Shown here: positions 36,405 through 44,955 of the stretch, piece by piece
Layout: every line of letters starts with the position of its first letter
Position numbering within the stretch: position 1 is the stretch's first letter
Assembly: GCF_016587375.1 (NCBI RefSeq)
Contig: NZ_BNJG01000001.1
Location: forward strand, 2,790,001-2,854,000
Source: Ktedonobacter robiniae
GTDB lineage: Bacteria; Chloroflexota; Ktedonobacteria; Ktedonobacterales; Ktedonobacteraceae
Reading direction: 5' to 3'
DNA: 64,000 nucleotides
Notes under the pieces: model-generated
Seen by the model: only the letters and a program-made list of their open reading frames with translations
What the model was told of the DNA's origin: nothing
Databases searched by the model: none
Position numbers and translations under genes: made by a program

Positions 36405-36887
36405 ATGGAATTGAATGATACGACTGATTATCAGCTCTGTTTTGTGTGTGGCCAACGGAATCCCTATGGCCTCAAAATGGTATTTCGCCTGGATGGGGAT
36501 ACGGTGGTCTCGGACTTTCGGCCTGAGGCTGAGCACCAGGGGTTCCCAGGAGTCATTCATGGTGGCATTGTTGCCGCTGTGCTAGATGAGGCCCTCAATC
36601 GCACCACTATGCTTACCGATACGCCCGCCTGGACAATGACCGGGCGCCTGGATGTGCGCTATCGACGCTATGTTCCCTATGGACCTCTGTTGCGTGTCCG
36701 AGCGAAGCTTGGTCTCCAGCGAGGGCGTATGTCGCAGGCATCTGGCTACCTTACCCTGGCGGAGGACGAGAGTGTTGTGCTGGCCGAGGCGCATGGAACC
36801 TTTATGGCACTATCGAACCAGATTATTGATGAGATTATGCAAGAGTATCCTGGCATGCGTGATTTTTTTACTCCCACATCTAAATAA
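36405..36887 (+). CDS. PaaI-type hotdog thioesterase
   Basis: 160 residues of a 4HBT-type hotdog fold. The core HGGIVAAVLDEALNR (about 59-73) is the PaaI/YdiI-type catalytic helix; a CFVCGQRNPYGLKM N-terminal block with two Cys is typical of one subfamily (CxxCGxxNPxGL). It should hydrolyse an acyl- or aryl-CoA; substrate unknown. ATG 36405 has AGGA 9 nt upstream; an in-frame ATG at 36270 lies in non-coding-like sequence. Convergent with ftsH. Confidence 0.9.
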   Translation: MELNDTTDYQLCFVCGQRNPYGLKMVFRLDGDTVVSDFRPEAEHQGFPGVIHGGIVAAVLDEALNRTTMLTDTPAWTMTGRLDVRYRRYVPYGPLLRVRAKLGLQRGRMSQASGYLTLAEDESVVLAEAHGTFMALSNQIIDEIMQEYPGMRDFFTPTSK

Positions 36888-36899
36888 GTGGAGCAATCG

Positions 36900-36961
36900 T
36901 TGAGAAAAGCGAAGAGCCGTGCGGCCCTATTCAGGGCCGCACGGCTCTTCGCTTTTCTCAA
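36900..36961. repeat. Long perfect hairpin between convergent genes, 29-bp arms
   Basis: Arms 36900-36928 and 36933-36961 with loop ATTC. One edge is A-rich and the other T-rich, so it may terminate both transcripts. Confidence 0.92.
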
Positions 36962-36965
36962 CCTT

Positions 36966-38996
36966 CTATTGCATCTCGGGTGGTTGGAGGAGTGAGGCGG
37001 GAGGAGGAGGGGCCTCGACGACCTGTACCTGCTGCGAGGTTGGGTGGAGCTGGGTGGAAGCAATGGGTGCTCCCGTGCTCTCCATAATCGTATGTAGCTG
37101 CTTGGCGTCAATGGTTTCGTGCGTGCGCAGATCTTTCGCGATCCGGTCGAGAGCCGGGCGATAGGTGCGCATGATATTAAGAGTGCGCTCATAGCATTCA
37201 TTGATGATGCGCGACGCCTCTTCGTCAATGATCTGGGCTGTCACCTCGCTATAATCGGTCGGATTGCCCATATCGCCGCCCATGAAAGGACTCTGACGCT
37301 CGCTAAAGGAGACCGTACCCAGGCGCTCACTCATACCCCAGCGAGCTACCATTTGCCGCGCGATCTGCGTAACACGTTGCAGATCGTTCTCCGCGCCTGT
37401 AGTGATGCGGTCAAAAATGACCTGTTCAGCGGCTCGACCACCAAGGGCATAGACGACCTGTGCCAGCAAGTACTCCCTGGAGTAGTTGTAGCGATCATCA
37501 AGCGGAGTCGACATAGTCACGCCCAGGGCCTGCCCGCGTGGGACAATGGTGACCTTGGTAACGGGATCGCATTCCTCGGTGACCAGGCCTGCAAGTGCGT
37601 GCCCGCCCTCGTGATAGGCTGTCACATCGAGGTCTGCATCGCTCAGCACGAGTGGACGCTCGGCACCCAGCAGAATCTTGTCTAGAGCCTCGTCGAAACA
37701 GGGCTGTGTGACATAATCCAGATTACGGCGTGCCGCGATAATCGCGGCCTCGTTGACCAAGTTGGCCAGGTCCGCACCAACCATGCCAGTCGTGCTGCGG
37801 GCGATGGCCGTCAGGTTGATATCAGGTGCCAGGGGGACAGTGCGCGTATGAATCTTCAAGATGGCGAGGCGACCATTCCAGTCGGGGCGGTCGACGGTAA
37901 CACGTCGATCAAAGCGGCCCGGGCGTAGCAGCGCTTGGTCGAGTCCATCCGGGCGGTTCGTGGCGGCGACCACGACGACTGCCTGGCGGGCATCGAAGCC
38001 ATCCATCTCAACGAGTAACTGGTTCAGGGTCTGCTCGCGCTCATCATTGGTGTTGATGCTTGAACCGCGCTGGCGACCAACGGCGTCAATTTCGTCAATG
38101 AAGATGATGCTGGGTGAAGCCTTCTTCGCCTGGTCAAAGAGGTCGCGGACACGGCTGGCGCCGACACCTACGAGAACCTCGACAAACTCAGAGCCGCTCA
38201 TTGAGAAGAAGGGAACACCAGCTTCACCAGCGACCGCGCGTGCCAGCAGCGTCTTACCGGTTCCTGGAGGGCCTACCAGCAACACGCCGCGAGGGATCTT
38301 ACCGCCCAGGCGCTGGAACTTCTGGGGTGTCTTGAGAAACTCAACAACTTCCTGAAGCTCATATTTTGACTCGTCCACGCCTGCGACGTCCGCGAAGGTG
38401 GTGCTGGGGCGATCCTCAAGGATCAGTTTAGCGCGGCTCTTGCCGAAGCTAAAGATGCCCTGCTGCCCCTGTGAGGCGCGGCGTGTCAGGAAGAAGATAA
38501 AGCCAATCAGGAAGATCCAGGGTATGGATGCGATAAGCAGGTTCAGCCAGAACGAATTGTCAGGTGGAGGCTGATAGGTGACCGTAGCTCCGCTCTGAAT
38601 CAGATTCTGTGCCAGCTTGTCATCCCCGTTGGGAAGCTGGTAGACATGGAAATTTGGCTTACCCTTAAAAGGTTCGCGCAACGTACCCGTGATGTCGCTT
38701 TGCCCTACAATCGTGGCAGACTTGATGTTTTTCTGTTGGATTTGCTGATAAAATTGCGTATAGCTTAACTCGTTGCTTTGTGACGAGTTGGTAGTGTTCT
38801 GGCTGGCGTTGTTGAAAAAGTTGAAAAGAGCCAGGCCCAGCATAACGACAACGAGGGCTAGCAACACAGAATTGAGCCGGTTGGATGGTCGTGGCTGTTG
38901 ATTCTGCCCATTATTGTTGGGAGGGCCACCCGGGCGTATTTGCTGCCTATCGTTGTTATTTTGAAGCCAGTATCTATTCCCCGGCTGTCTGTCCAT
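36966..38996 (-). CDS. ftsH: ATP-dependent zinc metalloprotease FtsH
   Basis: 676 residues. A Pro/Asn/Gln-rich cytoplasmic N-terminus precedes two membrane segments (about 41-62 and 150-171) that flank a periplasm-side domain. The AAA domain has Walker A GPPGTGKT (242-249), Walker B IIFIDEID (297-304) and the arginine region [10 protein letters not shown]. The protease motif is HEGGH (462-466), keeping HExxH, where HEAGH is commoner. It degrades membrane and short-lived cytoplasmic proteins as a hexamer. The C-terminus is Pro-rich. Start MDRQPGN has a weak site AGCAGG. Confidence 0.96.
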   Translation of the reverse strand: MDRQPGNRYWLQNNNDRQQIRPGGPPNNNGQNQQPRPSNRLNSVLLALVVVMLGLALFNFFNNASQNTTNSSQSNELSYTQFYQQIQQKNIKSATIVGQSDITGTLREPFKGKPNFHVYQLPNGDDKLAQNLIQSGATVTYQPPPDNSFWLNLLIASIPWIFLIGFIFFLTRRASQGQQGIFSFGKSRAKLILEDRPSTTFADVAGVDESKYELQEVVEFLKTPQKFQRLGGKIPRGVLLVGPPGTGKTLLARAVAGEAGVPFFSMSGSEFVEVLVGVGASRVRDLFDQAKKASPSIIFIDEIDAVGRQRGSSINTNDEREQTLNQLLVEMDGFDARQAVVVVAATNRPDGLDQALLRPGRFDRRVTVDRPDWNGRLAILKIHTRTVPLAPDINLTAIARSTTGMVGADLANLVNEAAIIAARRNLDYVTQPCFDEALDKILLGAERPLVLSDADLDVTAYHEGGHALAGLVTEECDPVTKVTIVPRGQALGVTMSTPLDDRYNYSREYLLAQVVYALGGRAAEQVIFDRITTGAENDLQRVTQIARQMVARWGMSERLGTVSFSERQSPFMGGDMGNPTDYSEVTAQIIDEEASRIINECYERTLNIMRTYRPALDRIAKDLRTHETIDAKQLHTIMESTGAPIASTQLHPTSQQVQVVEAPPPPASLLQPPEMQ

Positions 38997-39372
38997 ATAA
39001 GTTACCTGCTTTCTGGGCCTCAGACATATATGTCCCCTGAAGTGAGTGTGGTGTTGAAATTGGATATGTTTGAGTTAGCGTATAGCATGCCTTATTATAG
39101 CGTACTGGCATGGGAAATGCACGCATAAACGTAGCTGCTACCGGTACACCGTACTCTTGTCTCTGGTGATATGACTCCTGGGAAGAAGAGGCCGGGTTAC
39201 CTGCTCTTGTGGTGTTTATGTGCTCGCTCCCTAACGTTGCTACACATGTTACTATCTCTACGAGAGAGATGACTGCAACGTTGCAGCCAGCAAAATTTGG
39301 TGTTGTAAGTGGTAGAGAAGTGCAGGCAGGCGGGACAGCTACCTGCACTTCTCTACCACTTACAACCGGGGT
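38997..39372. other. Intergenic region upstream of ftsH
   Basis: 376 bp. It holds the long hairpin at 39302-39366. Otherwise no gene or clear promoter recognised. Confidence 0.5.
39302..39366. repeat. Long perfect hairpin, 25-bp arms
   Basis: Arms 39302-39326 and 39342-39366 with a 15-nt loop, 6 bp beyond the stop codon of the aldose epimerase gene (minus strand). Confidence 0.9.
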
Positions 39373-40194
39373 TTAGCGAGGTTGTGCTTGCAGGCGCAGG
39401 GTAATCTGTTGCTGGGTATGGGGAGCGATATTGAGCCGGTCCTGGGGACGGTTGAGGCCATTCTCGTGGGTCACAATTGGCTCAAAGCAGATAAACTCGT
39501 GATCGGGCGCTGTGATTGGCTCCGACCAGACCTGCATCTCTTTGAGCAGGTAGTGCCCAGCATGTGGAACCTCTGCGATGCGCAGGGTGCCTTGTTGTGG
39601 AAACTCGAAACTGGCCTGTTGGGCGAAGGGGTAGTGATTATCGGGCGGATTGGTGTCCCAGTGGATCGTGCTGGCATCGAAACCTTCGAGACCGTTGACA
39701 ACTACGTGCGATTTCTCCCCCTGGTCCTGGGCAAAATAGGGGTGAAAGCCGGGCGCGATAGGCATTGTTTCATCGCTCTTATTCTCCATTGTGAGCGTAT
39801 AGGTAAGGCTTCCCTCGCCTGCCACGATTTCACTGGTAAAGACGAAATCATAGGGATAGCTTGCGCGTGTAGCCTCACTGCTTGTAAGCTGGAGGCGAAT
39901 ACTCGTCTCGGTGTGCTCCGCGACCGACCAGGGCAAGTTGCGCCCGAAGCCATGCATCGGGAGGGTGGTTCCTTTCTCTTCAAAGAGGCCATCTTTTAGC
40001 CGCCCGAAGTTAGGGATCATCAGGGGAATACCCCAGCGTTTGACATTCCCCGTCTCCGAGGCCCGGTAGAGTACCTGCCAGTCGCCAACCTGGAAATGTG
40101 ATACCAGGTTGATCTCAGGCATGACCGCGATAGTGGTGGTTCCACTGGTAATGACGCGTTCGTTGGGCATAGGAAATTGCGTAAATGCAGCCAT
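39373..40194 (-). CDS. Aldose 1-epimerase family protein
   Basis: 273 residues of the galactose mutarotase-like beta-sandwich. Seen: GIPLMIPNFGRL, LPMHGFGRNLPWSV with the substrate-binding His, APGFHPYFAQD with the catalytic His, and ICFEPIVTHENGLN with the catalytic Glu near the end. It interconverts alpha and beta anomers of hexoses or hexose-6-phosphates; which sugar is unclear. The ribosome site is weak. Single gene. Confidence 0.88.
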   Translation of the reverse strand: MAAFTQFPMPNERVITSGTTTIAVMPEINLVSHFQVGDWQVLYRASETGNVKRWGIPLMIPNFGRLKDGLFEEKGTTLPMHGFGRNLPWSVAEHTETSIRLQLTSSEATRASYPYDFVFTSEIVAGEGSLTYTLTMENKSDETMPIAPGFHPYFAQDQGEKSHVVVNGLEGFDASTIHWDTNPPDNHYPFAQQASFEFPQQGTLRIAEVPHAGHYLLKEMQVWSEPITAPDHEFICFEPIVTHENGLNRPQDRLNIAPHTQQQITLRLQAQPR

Positions 40195-40669
40195 TGTATT
40201 GTGCGCCTGCTAACTAGAGTAGCTGCGCATCCTCCTTCTGTAAAAATTGCGTTTTGAAAAGTGGGTTATGTCATCGGGGACGATAGATGTGTGCTACTGC
40301 ACGCCTTCATATTACCACTTTAGCAGGCTGGTCTCGCTTTCTGCCTGCTCTATGCTACAGTTTAGAACAGGAAGCATGGAAAGTAGCGCCATTTGAGGTA
40401 ATATCAGCCAGTAATCCTATTACGACCCAAAACTCGTATGCTCTATTGCGTTTTAATCACGGCAAGCTTATACTGTATGTAGCCTAAGACGCATATCTAT
40501 GTAGGCATATGCGCCACAATTGATCTAGTTGTTTGGTGTTCTCTATGGACGCCGTGTTGCTTTCATTAGGAATATGGGGACTGCATTGGGTATGGAGGAA
40601 CAATCGCTTCGCGAAGCGTTTCAGGTCAAAAGGCAACCGTATGGGCAGCATAGGGAGGAGATACAAACG
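40195..40669. other. Intergenic region upstream of minC
   Basis: 475 bp. The frame of minC stays open back to 40529, but similarity to MinC begins at 40670. Nothing else recognised. Confidence 0.45.
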
Positions 40670-41443
40670 GTGTCAGCGAATATCGCTATCAAAGGAACTC
40701 GTAGTGGCTTGCTCCTGACGCTAGAGCCAGAAACCCCATTTAATGATTTACTCCAGGCGCTGGCGATGCGCCTGGAAGAGGCTCCTGCCTTTTTTCGTGG
40801 CGCCTCTTTGACGGTGGATACCACGCGCCGTAACCTGCGTGTGACGGAACGCATCCAGTTAGAACGGCTCCTGGCCGAATATCAGATGTCTGTTGCTCCA
40901 CTTGAAAAAGCCGCGGAGGTGCGTAGAGATGCGCGCACAATTACGCTTCCCACACCCGAGACGCCTTCTCGCCCTCCTATTGTAGTACCCAGGGCAGTTG
41001 TGACGCGCCAATTAGATATGCAGGTTGATATGCAGGCCGAGGGTAATCCCTCCTCGCCCGGTGAAGATGTCTATGAGCAGCGTGATCCCCGTTCGCTTGA
41101 TGACGCGCTCTTCATTCGGCGTACGGTTCGCTCGGGCCAGGCCATTAGCCATCACAGCCATGTCGTCATTCTGGGTGATGTCAATCCCGGAGCCGAGATC
41201 GTGGCTGGAGGCGATATCATTGTCTGGGGGATGCTCAAAGGCATGGTGCATGCAGGTTATCCAGATAACGACCAGGCCCTCGTCTGCTCGCTCTATCTCT
41301 CGCCCGTGCAGCTACGAATTGCGCACCTGCTTTCGAGGCCACCCGAAGGCTTTGAGGTGCAACCTTATCCTGAAGTGGCAATGATACGCAATAACCAGAT
41401 TATTGTTGAGACCTGGATGAATGGTCGCCCACCTCGTAAATAA
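40670..41443 (+). CDS. minC: Septum site-determining protein MinC
   Basis: 257 residues from GTG 40670. MinC blocks FtsZ ring formation away from mid-cell and is carried by MinD. The N-terminal domain starts SANIAIKGTRSGLLLTL, which fits the usual first strand a few residues from the start. A linker follows (about 100-150), then the C-terminal beta-helix domain with RTVRSGQAISHHSHVVILGD and GGDIIVWGMLKGMVHAG. The GTG has AGGGAGGAG 9 nt upstream, far better than upstream ATGs at 40574 and 40592. First gene of minCDE. Confidence 0.92.
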   Translation: MSANIAIKGTRSGLLLTLEPETPFNDLLQALAMRLEEAPAFFRGASLTVDTTRRNLRVTERIQLERLLAEYQMSVAPLEKAAEVRRDARTITLPTPETPSRPPIVVPRAVVTRQLDMQVDMQAEGNPSSPGEDVYEQRDPRSLDDALFIRRTVRSGQAISHHSHVVILGDVNPGAEIVAGGDIIVWGMLKGMVHAGYPDNDQALVCSLYLSPVQLRIAHLLSRPPEGFEVQPYPEVAMIRNNQIIVETWMNGRPPRK

Positions 41444-41633
41444 GATGGCATAAAAACTGTTCTGGTAACGGTGCTGTGGTAGGTCAGGCTAGCCATGATA
41501 GGCTTGTTGAAACTTTGGTGACATGCCGGTTCGTGGTATACTAGATAACGATGCGGACGGGCATGAGATGCGAGCGCAAGGCAACGTCCGAGCCGATAGT
41601 GGCTGAACAAGTTTTAGCATTTGGGAGTAGAGC

Positions 41634-42470
41634 ATGGACAGCAGGGTGATTACGATTACTTCGGGTAAAGGTGGCGTGGGTAAGACCACGACAACCGCGA
41701 ATCTAGGCACAGCTTTAGCAATGCAAGGCAAAAAGGTGGCTGTGGTCGACTCAGATATCGGCCTGCGCAACCTGGACGCCGTCCTGGGCCTGGAGAATAG
41801 GATTGTCTATGACCTGGTGGATGTTGTCGAGGGACAATGCCGCCTGCGCCAGGCTTTGATCAAGGATAAACGTCTTCCCGAACTCTATCTTCTCCCTGCT
41901 GCGCAAACACGTGACAAGAATGCTGTGAACAGTGTTCAGATGGAGCAGCTCTGCCAACAGTTGCGCCAGGAGTTTGAATTCATCGTCATTGACTCCCCTG
42001 CCGGTATCGAGCAAGGCTTTCGAAACGCCATTGTAGGTGCAGATGAAATTATTATTGTTGCGAACCCGGAGATGGCGTCGGTCCGTGATGCGGATCGCAT
42101 TATTGGTCTGGTGGAGGCTGCGGGAAAGCCCGAACCTCGTTTGATCTTGAACCGTCTGCGTCCAGAAATGGTGAAACGAGGCGATATGATGGATGTGGCG
42201 GATGTGTTGGAAGTGTTGGGTATCGACCTGCTGGGTATCATCCCTGAGGATGAAGCCATTATTGTAGCGACGAACAAAGGCGAACCCGCCGTGTATGAGC
42301 GGCGTTCCCGTGCTGGCCGCTCCTTCCTGAATGCTGCTCAGCGTATTTTGGGCGAGGAGATTCCGCTTGACGAGGTTGCAGACGTTCCGTCTCTGTTAGA
42401 GCGGTTGCGCCGCCTGGTGGGCTTTGGTCCTGCCTCAGCTGAGAAGCGTTTGCGCTCTCAATCGTCTTAA
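41634..42470 (+). CDS. minD: Septum site-determining ATPase MinD
   Basis: 278 residues. The deviant Walker A motif GKGGVGKTTTTANLG (11-25) starts with the signature Lys; other ParA/MinD features are VVDSDIGLRNLDAVLGLE and IDSPAGIEQGF. The C-terminal region should hold the amphipathic membrane helix; the last residues SLLERLRRLVGFG are consistent. It recruits MinC to the membrane and is released by MinE. GGGAG precedes the ATG. It follows minC by 190 bp and precedes minE by 12 bp. Confidence 0.96.
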   Translation: MDSRVITITSGKGGVGKTTTTANLGTALAMQGKKVAVVDSDIGLRNLDAVLGLENRIVYDLVDVVEGQCRLRQALIKDKRLPELYLLPAAQTRDKNAVNSVQMEQLCQQLRQEFEFIVIDSPAGIEQGFRNAIVGADEIIIVANPEMASVRDADRIIGLVEAAGKPEPRLILNRLRPEMVKRGDMMDVADVLEVLGIDLLGIIPEDEAIIVATNKGEPAVYERRSRAGRSFLNAAQRILGEEIPLDEVADVPSLLERLRRLVGFGPASAEKRLRSQSS

Positions 42471-42482
42471 AGGGGGCCGGTT

Positions 42483-42842
42483 ATGGGTGTCTTTGAGTTT
42501 ATGGTCGGTCGGAAGAAGCAGACACCAGGCGAGATCGCCAAGGAGCGTCTCAAAGTGGTGTTAGTCAATGATCGTTTAAAGCTCAATCCAGAGCTGCTGG
42601 AACTGATCAAACAAGAGTTAGCAAGCGTGCTTTCACGTCGTCTGGATGTCGATGAGGAGCAAATGCAGGTTATTTTCTCGCGCGACGAGGGCTACGATAA
42701 GCTGCTGGCGAATGTGCCTATTAAACGTCAGCGGGTGGGTTTTGAATGGGATCCACCATCGCATACCCCTGCGACAAATGTGCTGCGCGGCAAGGTGTTC
42801 CTCACAGATGCAGACGATGATTCGGATAGTGCCGAAATTTAA
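42483..42842 (+). CDS. minE: Cell division topological specificity factor MinE, with C-terminal extension
   Basis: 119 residues; MinE is usually about 85-90. The N-terminal membrane-contact part (MGVFEFMVGRKKQTPGEIAK) and the MinD-contact helix (AKERLKVVLVNDRL) are visible, followed by LKQELASVLSRRLDVDEEQMQV-like dimer strands. About 30 extra residues after that include GFEWDPPSH and an acidic end (DADDDSDSAEI). It stimulates MinD ATPase and drives its oscillation. GGGGG precedes the ATG; it probably shares a transcript with minD. Confidence 0.92.
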   Translation: MGVFEFMVGRKKQTPGEIAKERLKVVLVNDRLKLNPELLELIKQELASVLSRRLDVDEEQMQVIFSRDEGYDKLLANVPIKRQRVGFEWDPPSHTPATNVLRGKVFLTDADDDSDSAEI

Positions 42843-42871
42843 AGTGTAATCGATACAACTCAATATCGAGC

Positions 42872-42930
42872 CAGAGAGGGAAGGGCAAGCCATCGTCCAG
42901 GGTGTCGTGGCTGGCTTTTCCCTCTCTGCT
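42872..42930 (+). terminator. Terminator-like hairpin after minE
   Basis: Arms around 42872-42892 and 42908-42928 pair with a few mismatches. The right arm contains CTTTTCCC but no clean T-run follows. Confidence 0.6.
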
Positions 42931-43495
42931 TTCTATGAGCGCAACTATGAAAGCCTCGTCACATTATCTCGTGCATTCAGCGCAAATCGGGGAAAAGTAG
43001 AAATATCTTTATACATAAATTATTCATTTATATGGTTAAGAACTTCATAAAAAAATTAATTGTCCTTAACTGAATCTTCATAGCTTCACAACCGCTAAAT
43101 GGAATAACACATGTTACAATACGTTCAGCAACAATGAAATAAATCTTTTATCGAAAACATTGTGCGAATCCGCTTTGTATGGGAAGTGATCTTACCAAAC
43201 CATTTTCCAATATCGCTGAAACAGCTATATTTACAGTGTAGATGTTTCAGTGTACGGCAGCGAAGTGCCGGTGTAAAGTAACACCTTGGCGTGGGTCGAT
43301 GCGTTTGCATCGCCTGCAACTTGCTTCTTGTGATGTGGATGGGTGGACTTTGAGCGGTTCACGAGCACGCAGCACGCATGTAGAGCGACATGGACTTTCA
43401 TGTCTCCTGAGTGAGAGGTCTCGGCCTTTCTCTGCTCTCTGGTGCGGGCTGAGGTGTGGATGAGTGGAAAAGGAATGTCACGCTAGATTCTTAAA
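42931..43495. other. Intergenic region, no gene recognised
   Basis: AT-rich at first (42990-43140), then GC-richer. Short frames have no ribosome site or family likeness. Confidence 0.5.
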
Positions 43496-43564
43496 CAGAA
43501 ACCAACCCCCATTCGGGGGCGCGGCGCCACTGTTGTGGCTAGCGCTGCGCGCTCAGGTTTCTGA
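43496..43564 (-). repeat. Cloverleaf-type dispersed repeat, copy 3
   Basis: Ends CAGAAACC and GGTTTCTG pair perfectly. Internal dyads CCCCC/GGGGG, CCACT/TGTGG and AGCGC/GCGCT. Opposite in direction to copy 4 at 44021 and about 85 percent alike by eye. Confidence 0.8.
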
Positions 43565-44020
43565 TAGGAAGAGACCAAATTGCTGTAGTTCTCTTTGAGC
43601 TGGTCTTTATCTCAGGCCGGTGGAGTGGATGTGTGGGGATGTAGCGAGATAATGGCTCGTGAGCTCCTGGAGGACTGCACTTTTTCCCTTCGCAGGTGGT
43701 GATGTTGGGTGGTATATGGTGGCGCGAAGGTCTGGCTTTAGCGGTCACATTCGTGGATGTTGGGTGTGCTCGTACCCGCTCAAATGGTGGTGTTGAGTCA
43801 AGCAAGGTGTCTACTACGCCGGAGACTGAGGTGCTCGGTTACTATGCCGGCACTTCGTTGCCGTCTATTTTTCGTTTGCTATGTGCAGAAACTCTATGCC
43901 ACCAGCACATAGTTTGTCTTCCCCGGCCTCTTACAGTACCAAACGCGGACCCCTCTATTTTTAGCGCTTTCCACCTGTTATTGGTCCGTTGTTTTACCAG
44001 GTGTACTGGTTACTACCTTT
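43565..44020. other. Segment enclosed by two inverted repeat copies
   Basis: 456 bp between repeat copies 3 and 4. A frame of 111 codons (43696-44031) lacks similarity to any family I know. It may be a non-autonomous mobile unit or non-coding. Confidence 0.4.
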
Positions 44021-44086
44021 CGAAAACCTGAGCGCGCAGCGCTACACGACAGTGGTGCCGTGCCCCCGAATGGGGATTGGTTTTCG
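44021..44086 (+). repeat. Cloverleaf-type dispersed repeat, copy 4
   Basis: Ends CGAAAACC and GGTTTTCG pair perfectly, with inside dyads AGCGC/GCGCT, CAC/GTG and CCCC-GAAT-GGGG type. It faces copy 3. Confidence 0.82.
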
Positions 44087-44114
44087 TGGTAAGAAGGGAA
44101 GTGGGGAGAGCAAT

Positions 44115-44801
44115 ATGTGCAAGGGAATGTCTACCAATGTTGGACGTGTGCAGACACCGGGTCTGGCTTTGCGTGTCAGTCGGGCTATCTGGCCTCCACA
44201 GTGGCGCCATAGTCTTTCGACAAGCCCGGTCGCGCAACAACGGCGTTTCTTGCGGCTCAAAGGTCTCTGGTATCCTGGCCTGGATGCGCCAGGGCACTTG
44301 CTGAAGCTCAGGCAACGTCAATATCGTGCCCTCTCTATGCTCGCCTCCAGCCTCGCTGTACTGACGCTAATAGCGTTCAGTGCATGCGTGCCTCTCTTCA
44401 TCTACCAGTTCTGGATATTGCTCCTGGTGCTGGTTGTGGCCTGGTGCTTTATCGCCGGGACTGTAACAGCGCTTCTTGTGCGTGAGATTCGTGTGGTGCT
44501 GGTCTACAAAAAGATGTTGCGTATGCGTCATATGCAGGCTGCCATGCGGTTGTATCGTCCTTTCCACATTACGCGAGGCACGCTTGAGACGCCTATGCCG
44601 CTACTCTCTACTCCTCGGGTACGCATTATGAATACGATTGATCTCTCCTCTAGTGGTATTCGACATTTTCTCCATGAAGAACAAAGAAGACGGACAGACG
44701 ATGTTCCACGAACCCAGGTCCCGTACGAGGAGGAAGACGTGAGGGATGCCTCTACTCTGCCATACTCTACACGCCATTCCTGGAAGCTGCCGCGTGAATA
44801 A
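44115..44801 (+). CDS. Membrane protein of unknown function
   Basis: 228 residues, not recognised. A basic N-terminal half (1-95), then two hydrophobic segments (about 96-120 and 124-148), then a mixed charged C-terminal region with Arg/Glu-rich stretches. ATG 44115 has GGGGAG 6 nt upstream; the open frame before it runs through the dispersed repeat at 44021 and is not used. It may be a small inner-membrane protein with cytoplasmic ends. No related neighbour. Confidence 0.6.
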   Translation: MCKGMSTNVGRVQTPGLALRVSRAIWPPQWRHSLSTSPVAQQRRFLRLKGLWYPGLDAPGHLLKLRQRQYRALSMLASSLAVLTLIAFSACVPLFIYQFWILLLVLVVAWCFIAGTVTALLVREIRVVLVYKKMLRMRHMQAAMRLYRPFHITRGTLETPMPLLSTPRVRIMNTIDLSSSGIRHFLHEEQRRRTDDVPRTQVPYEEEDVRDASTLPYSTRHSWKLPRE

Positions 44802-44821
44802 GGTGCTATAGCAGTTAACAG

Positions 44822-44842
44822 ACGCTGCTAAAGCACGCGTCT
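44822..44842 (+). repeat. 21-bp repeat identical to part of the hairpin at 16070
   Basis: It matches 16070-16090 exactly but here has no long complementary arm, only a short AGACGC/GCGTCT dyad at its edges. Confidence 0.7.
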
Positions 44843-44861
44843 GCTCTCACATATGACCTTC

Positions 44862-44889
44862 GGGTCAATTCGTTGACCCCCCTCTTTTT
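44862..44889 (+). terminator. Probable intrinsic terminator
   Basis: GGGTCAA (44862-44868) pairs with TTGACCC (44873-44879), followed by CCCTCTTTTT. Confidence 0.6.
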
Positions 44890-44955
44890 GCTAGGTATGA
44901 TAGGCTGTGGTGTAGTTAGAACTCGTAATAGCTGAGAAATGAGGAGGGCTGGGCC

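Noticed and set aside
38974..39348. Minus-strand frame of 124 codons between ftsH and the aldose epimerase
   Set aside because: It overlaps the ftsH start and the arm of a long hairpin; no family likeness.
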